DNA of 64,000 bases from Prosapia bicincta (taxonomy: Eukaryota > Arthropoda > Insecta > Hemiptera > Cercopidae): assembly GCA_036971475.1 (NCBI GenBank), contig JBAIZL010000007.1, forward strand, positions 30,418,947 to 30,482,946, read 5' to 3'. Below the pieces are notes generated by a model. It searched no databases, was not told the DNA's origin, and saw only the letters and a program-made list of their open reading frames with translations. Made by a program: the position numbers and the translations under genes. This document shows, piece by piece, positions 62,906-64,000 of the stretch; within the stretch, counting starts at the first letter, position 1, and every line of letters begins with the position of its first letter.

Positions 62906-63889
62906 TTTTTATAATGTTCTGTATCGAATGTAATAATAATGTTTGGCATTTTTCTTACTACTCAGTATGCATTTTCATTCCCATAACTAAATATTTGGTG
63001 TGTAAATCTATGCTGTGTATATTAGTTACAATTAATTGTATTGCTGCCAAATTAATTGCTTAATTTTTTTTATTTGTCCACTGGTAATATCAGTTTCAAC
63101 TTCTGTGGAAAGTCAAATGATATATTATCTCTATTTCTGTATGAATTTATTAAAAACATAAATCCTTTTTTTGTGGTAACGTTTCTTAAAACACTTTCTA
63201 GAATGCTCAATTCATTGTAAGAACACAAACACCATGCCTCTTCTACTTACAAATAATGTGTTTGGTTATGGCAGTGTAAACTTTAAATCCACACAAAATA
63301 TCTCGTTTATCATGGATAGAGCATAATCCACAAAGTAAAGTGTTGAAATGTGTAAATGTATGGTTTTTGTAGGCCATTAAAACAATTGAAAACAAAATAC
63401 AAAATATTGATTAAAAATATATTTTTTTGTGTTTAATTAATGATACTTTGAAATATTTTATTTCTTTAGAATTTGTATAAGTTATTACTAATTTTAAACA
63501 CTTCATTGGATGTAAATATTGTATAAAAATTGTTTGTGCATTTTTCTCAACTACAAATTGAAAATACGTTAAAATAACATAAATCACTTATATTCAAAGA
63601 TTTTTGTTCAGATTTATTGGGCTACAAAAAAAATTTCAATTTCCCTATGATAAATAAAAGAAATTCTATTAGTAATACAACAAATATGGCTCACAATTTA
63701 ATGAAATTTGTTGAACATTGATAAAAATGGCCGAAATGTACGACGTCAAACTGGCGAAGTGTTAGACTAAAGAGGCAGGTGTCTTTTTCTTTTATTAAAA
63801 ACCAGTTTCTTAATCGGTTAATGGAGTGAAAGTTGAAGTGAATAAATCAACCCGCAGATACTCTTTTTTTAGCTAAAATAAAACCCACT

Positions 63890-64000
63890 AACCACAATAC
63901 AAAAATCTTTATTTTACTGATATAGTACTTCTGAAGATGATTACCATGTAATCAAAGTGAACATAAAGTAATCTTAGTAAAATAAAAAACTTTGTATTGT
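63890..64000 (+). mobile_element. Small foldback element with a hammerhead-like tip
   Basis: ACAATACAAAAATCTTTATT, then TTACT, is mirrored by AGTAAAATAAAAAACTTTGT, then ATTGT, at the right edge. At the tip: UACUU (63926-63930), CUGAAGA (63931-63937), extra U, stem II GAUUAC-CAU-GUAAUC (63939-63953, six perfect pairs), AAAG in place of GAAA, and AAGUA (63966-63970) pairing with UACUU. The core box is damaged, so probably inactive. Confidence 0.7.

Overview
This is eukaryotic, intron-rich, AT-rich DNA. It is most likely from an insect with a large, repeat-filled genome; the host assignment is inference, from the non-LTR, Penelope, mariner and piggyBac-like elements and from the protein sequence. 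No prokaryotic gene organisation is present.

The only clear host gene is on the + strand: the middle part of an actin-binding LIM protein (abLIM/Unc-115 family). Thirteen exons from 21482 to 60022 can be joined with consistent reading phase. They encode the end of LIM1, then LIM2, LIM3 and LIM4, a Ser/Pro-rich linker, and the acidic/coiled 'anchor' region. The start of LIM1 and the C-terminal villin headpiece were not found and probably lie outside the window. One 72-bp exon (37969-38040) is a newly proposed in-frame cassette. Exon 2 is preceded by a 128-bp tandem duplication that carries a decoy 3' splice site.

Region 1-9.6 kb holds a decayed RNase H-bearing non-LTR retrotransposon that runs directly into an 86-bp satellite, then mostly anonymous AT-rich DNA with one inverted-repeat element. 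Region 9.7-18.3 kb is a cluster of unrelated tandem arrays with units of 22, 144, about 40/120, 160, about 157 and 168 bp. Their long open frames are by-products of repeat structure, though the 168-bp unit (56 codons) may derive from a transposase. Region 18.3-64 kb is the abLIM locus. Its introns contain microsatellites, mariner, pogo, piggyBac-like, hAT-like and unclassified inverted-repeat elements, non-LTR tails and several Penelope-like element (PLE) fragments.

The most interesting signal is a recurring hammerhead-ribozyme-like core (CUGANGA - short stem - GAAA - short, often palindromic stem III). It occurs at least eight times, on both strands. Several copies sit at the tip of small foldback elements whose long arms act as an extended stem I. 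Copies are also found in the tail of the GIY-YIG-bearing PLE. Nearly all share one extra nucleotide between the core and stem II.
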